Positions 63,410 through 64,000 of a stretch of DNA of 64,000 nt are shown here, piece by piece. The DNA is from Prochlorococcus sp. AG-363-P06 (GTDB lineage Bacteria > Cyanobacteriota > Cyanobacteriia > PCC-6307 > Cyanobiaceae), in contig QCGD01000007.1 of NCBI GenBank assembly GCA_003280025.1, positions 39,060 to 103,059 on the forward strand. The letters run 5' to 3'. The notes below the pieces were generated by a model. The model was not told the DNA's origin, did no database searches, and worked only from the letters and a program-made list of their open reading frames with translations. The translations under genes and the position numbers were made by a program. Position 1 is the first letter of the stretch; every line of letters starts with the position of its first letter.

Positions 63410-63802
63410 TTGTTTTTTTTAATTTCATTATTATCTTCAATACTTTTTATTATTGCTCCTACGAATGTTCACGCTATTAGCTCAAACATTGATTTATCAA
63501 CTGCTCAAAGTTCAGTGGGAAAAAGATTTGCAGAAGTTTATTGTGATGCTATAAATGAAGGATTAGATTCTGGATTTGCTAGTGAATATGCTTTAAATAA
63601 TACTTTTTTAAAATTTGTAGCTTTTCCTGATGATGATAAATATTTAGACGATCTTTGGCTATTTACTTCTAAAAATATTGCAGATAAATGTGGTAGTTTT
63701 GTTGAAATAAAAGATTTACAGGATTTAGAGCTATTTTTTAAAGAAGAAGGTTTAATTGCATCAAATAGGGATCTTTATTTGCCAACATTTGAGAATAATT
63801 AG
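63410..63802 (+). CDS. Exported protein of unknown function
   Basis: A 130-residue protein with a signal peptide (to about 'PTNVHAISS') and a mature part with 'SSVGKRFAEVYCDAINEGLD' and 'NIADKCGSFVEIKDLQDLEL', two Cys in all. The only start in frame is TTG at 63410; nearby ATGs are out of frame. Regular composition supports a real gene. Family not recognised. Confidence 0.65.
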   Translation: MFFLISLLSSILFIIAPTNVHAISSNIDLSTAQSSVGKRFAEVYCDAINEGLDSGFASEYALNNTFLKFVAFPDDDKYLDDLWLFTSKNIADKCGSFVEIKDLQDLELFFKEEGLIASNRDLYLPTFENN

Positions 63803-63849
63803 CTTTATTTTTAATATGTATTAAAGTATATTTAGATTATAAAAATTAG

Positions 63850-64000
63850 ATGAAACTTTTTGGTTTAAATTCTCCAGAAATTTTTTTAATAACAGTTATT
63901 GTTCTTTCATTCTTGGGTACTAAAAGGATAGAAAAAGGTTATTTATTATTTCAAAACTTACTAAAGTTTCTTTTAAGTACAGATAACGATAATAATTCAG
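63850..64000 (+). CDS. Partial membrane protein at right edge
   Basis: The frame begins at ATG 63850 and runs off the window after 50 residues. 'GLNSPEIFLITVIVLSFLGT' followed by 'KRIEKGYLLFQNLLKFLL' gives one membrane helix and an amphipathic helix. The G/S-P-E start and the helix pair are reminiscent of TatA/TatB proteins, but the match is loose. The rest is needed to name it. Confidence 0.45.
   Translation, partial: MKLFGLNSPEIFLITVIVLSFLGTKRIEKGYLLFQNLLKFLLSTDNDNNS

Overview
The window looks like a chromosome segment of a Prochlorococcus-type marine picocyanobacterium, probably a high-light clade. The evidence is very low G+C, tightly packed genes, oxygenic-photosynthesis genes (petG, petH, chlI, lycopene cyclase, crtE), a KaiB-like-domain SasA kinase, the cyanobacterial small RNA Yfr1 between guaB3 and trxA, and a Yfr2-type RNA. 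The strain and clade are inferred; no rRNA is present to check them.

Layout. 1-20.2 kb is mostly core: the end of an ABC1-type kinase, an HTH membrane protein, malQ, prs, sasA, tRNA-Glu, petH, zwf-opcA, a cobyrinate diamide synthase, crtE, folD, an HD-domain phosphohydrolase, leuA and a GH57 glucan enzyme. 20.2-23.4 kb is a small accessory island: an RHH protein, a DUF4268 nuclease-like protein, several small minus-strand genes, a truncated serine recombinase, and a repeated palindromic tag after four stop codons. 23.4-36 kb is core again: lycopene cyclase, gyrA, guaB3, Yfr1, trxA, hisH, rsmD, petG, a cytochrome c, a TrmJ-like methylase, chlI, ruvC, a 5-formyl-THF cyclo-ligase, sufE and hom. 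36-45.5 kb holds a peptide-type ABC binding protein plus one permease, a DUF1400 hydrolase, an MFS carrier, a PfkB kinase, a pentapeptide-repeat protein and small unknowns. 46.2-52.5 kb is a compact zinc locus: WD40 protein, CobW-type GTPase, ZnuA, ZnuC, Zur-like Fur protein and ZnuB, with a Fur/Zur-type palindrome between the divergent znuA and znuC. 52.5-62.2 kb is AT-rich and dominated by small, mostly membrane or unknown proteins, many under 60 residues, with a pair of neighbouring small RNAs, an Mrr-like membrane-anchored nuclease, a Nif11-like peptide, a TM2 protein and a fibrillin-family protein. A DusB-type tRNA-dihydrouridine synthase and two membrane or exported proteins close the window.

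How the genes work together. zwf and opcA form the oxidative pentose phosphate entry step, used at night under Kai/SasA control. malQ and the GH57 enzyme handle glycogen. crtE and lycopene cyclase feed carotenoids, and chlI feeds chlorophyll. The zinc genes form one uptake, delivery and regulation unit.

Most interesting observations: (1) ZnuA and the CobW-type GTPase of the zinc locus both carry what looks like the same inserted domain of about 110 residues; (2) a second copy of the Yfr1 signature motif sits in an apparent two-state hairpin about 130 bases upstream of a Yfr2-type RNA whose 5' region can pair with that motif; (3) the island at 20.7-22.9 kb repeats a palindromic tag, in two cases with a terminator, directly after gene stops, beside a broken serine recombinase, which resembles a cassette array.
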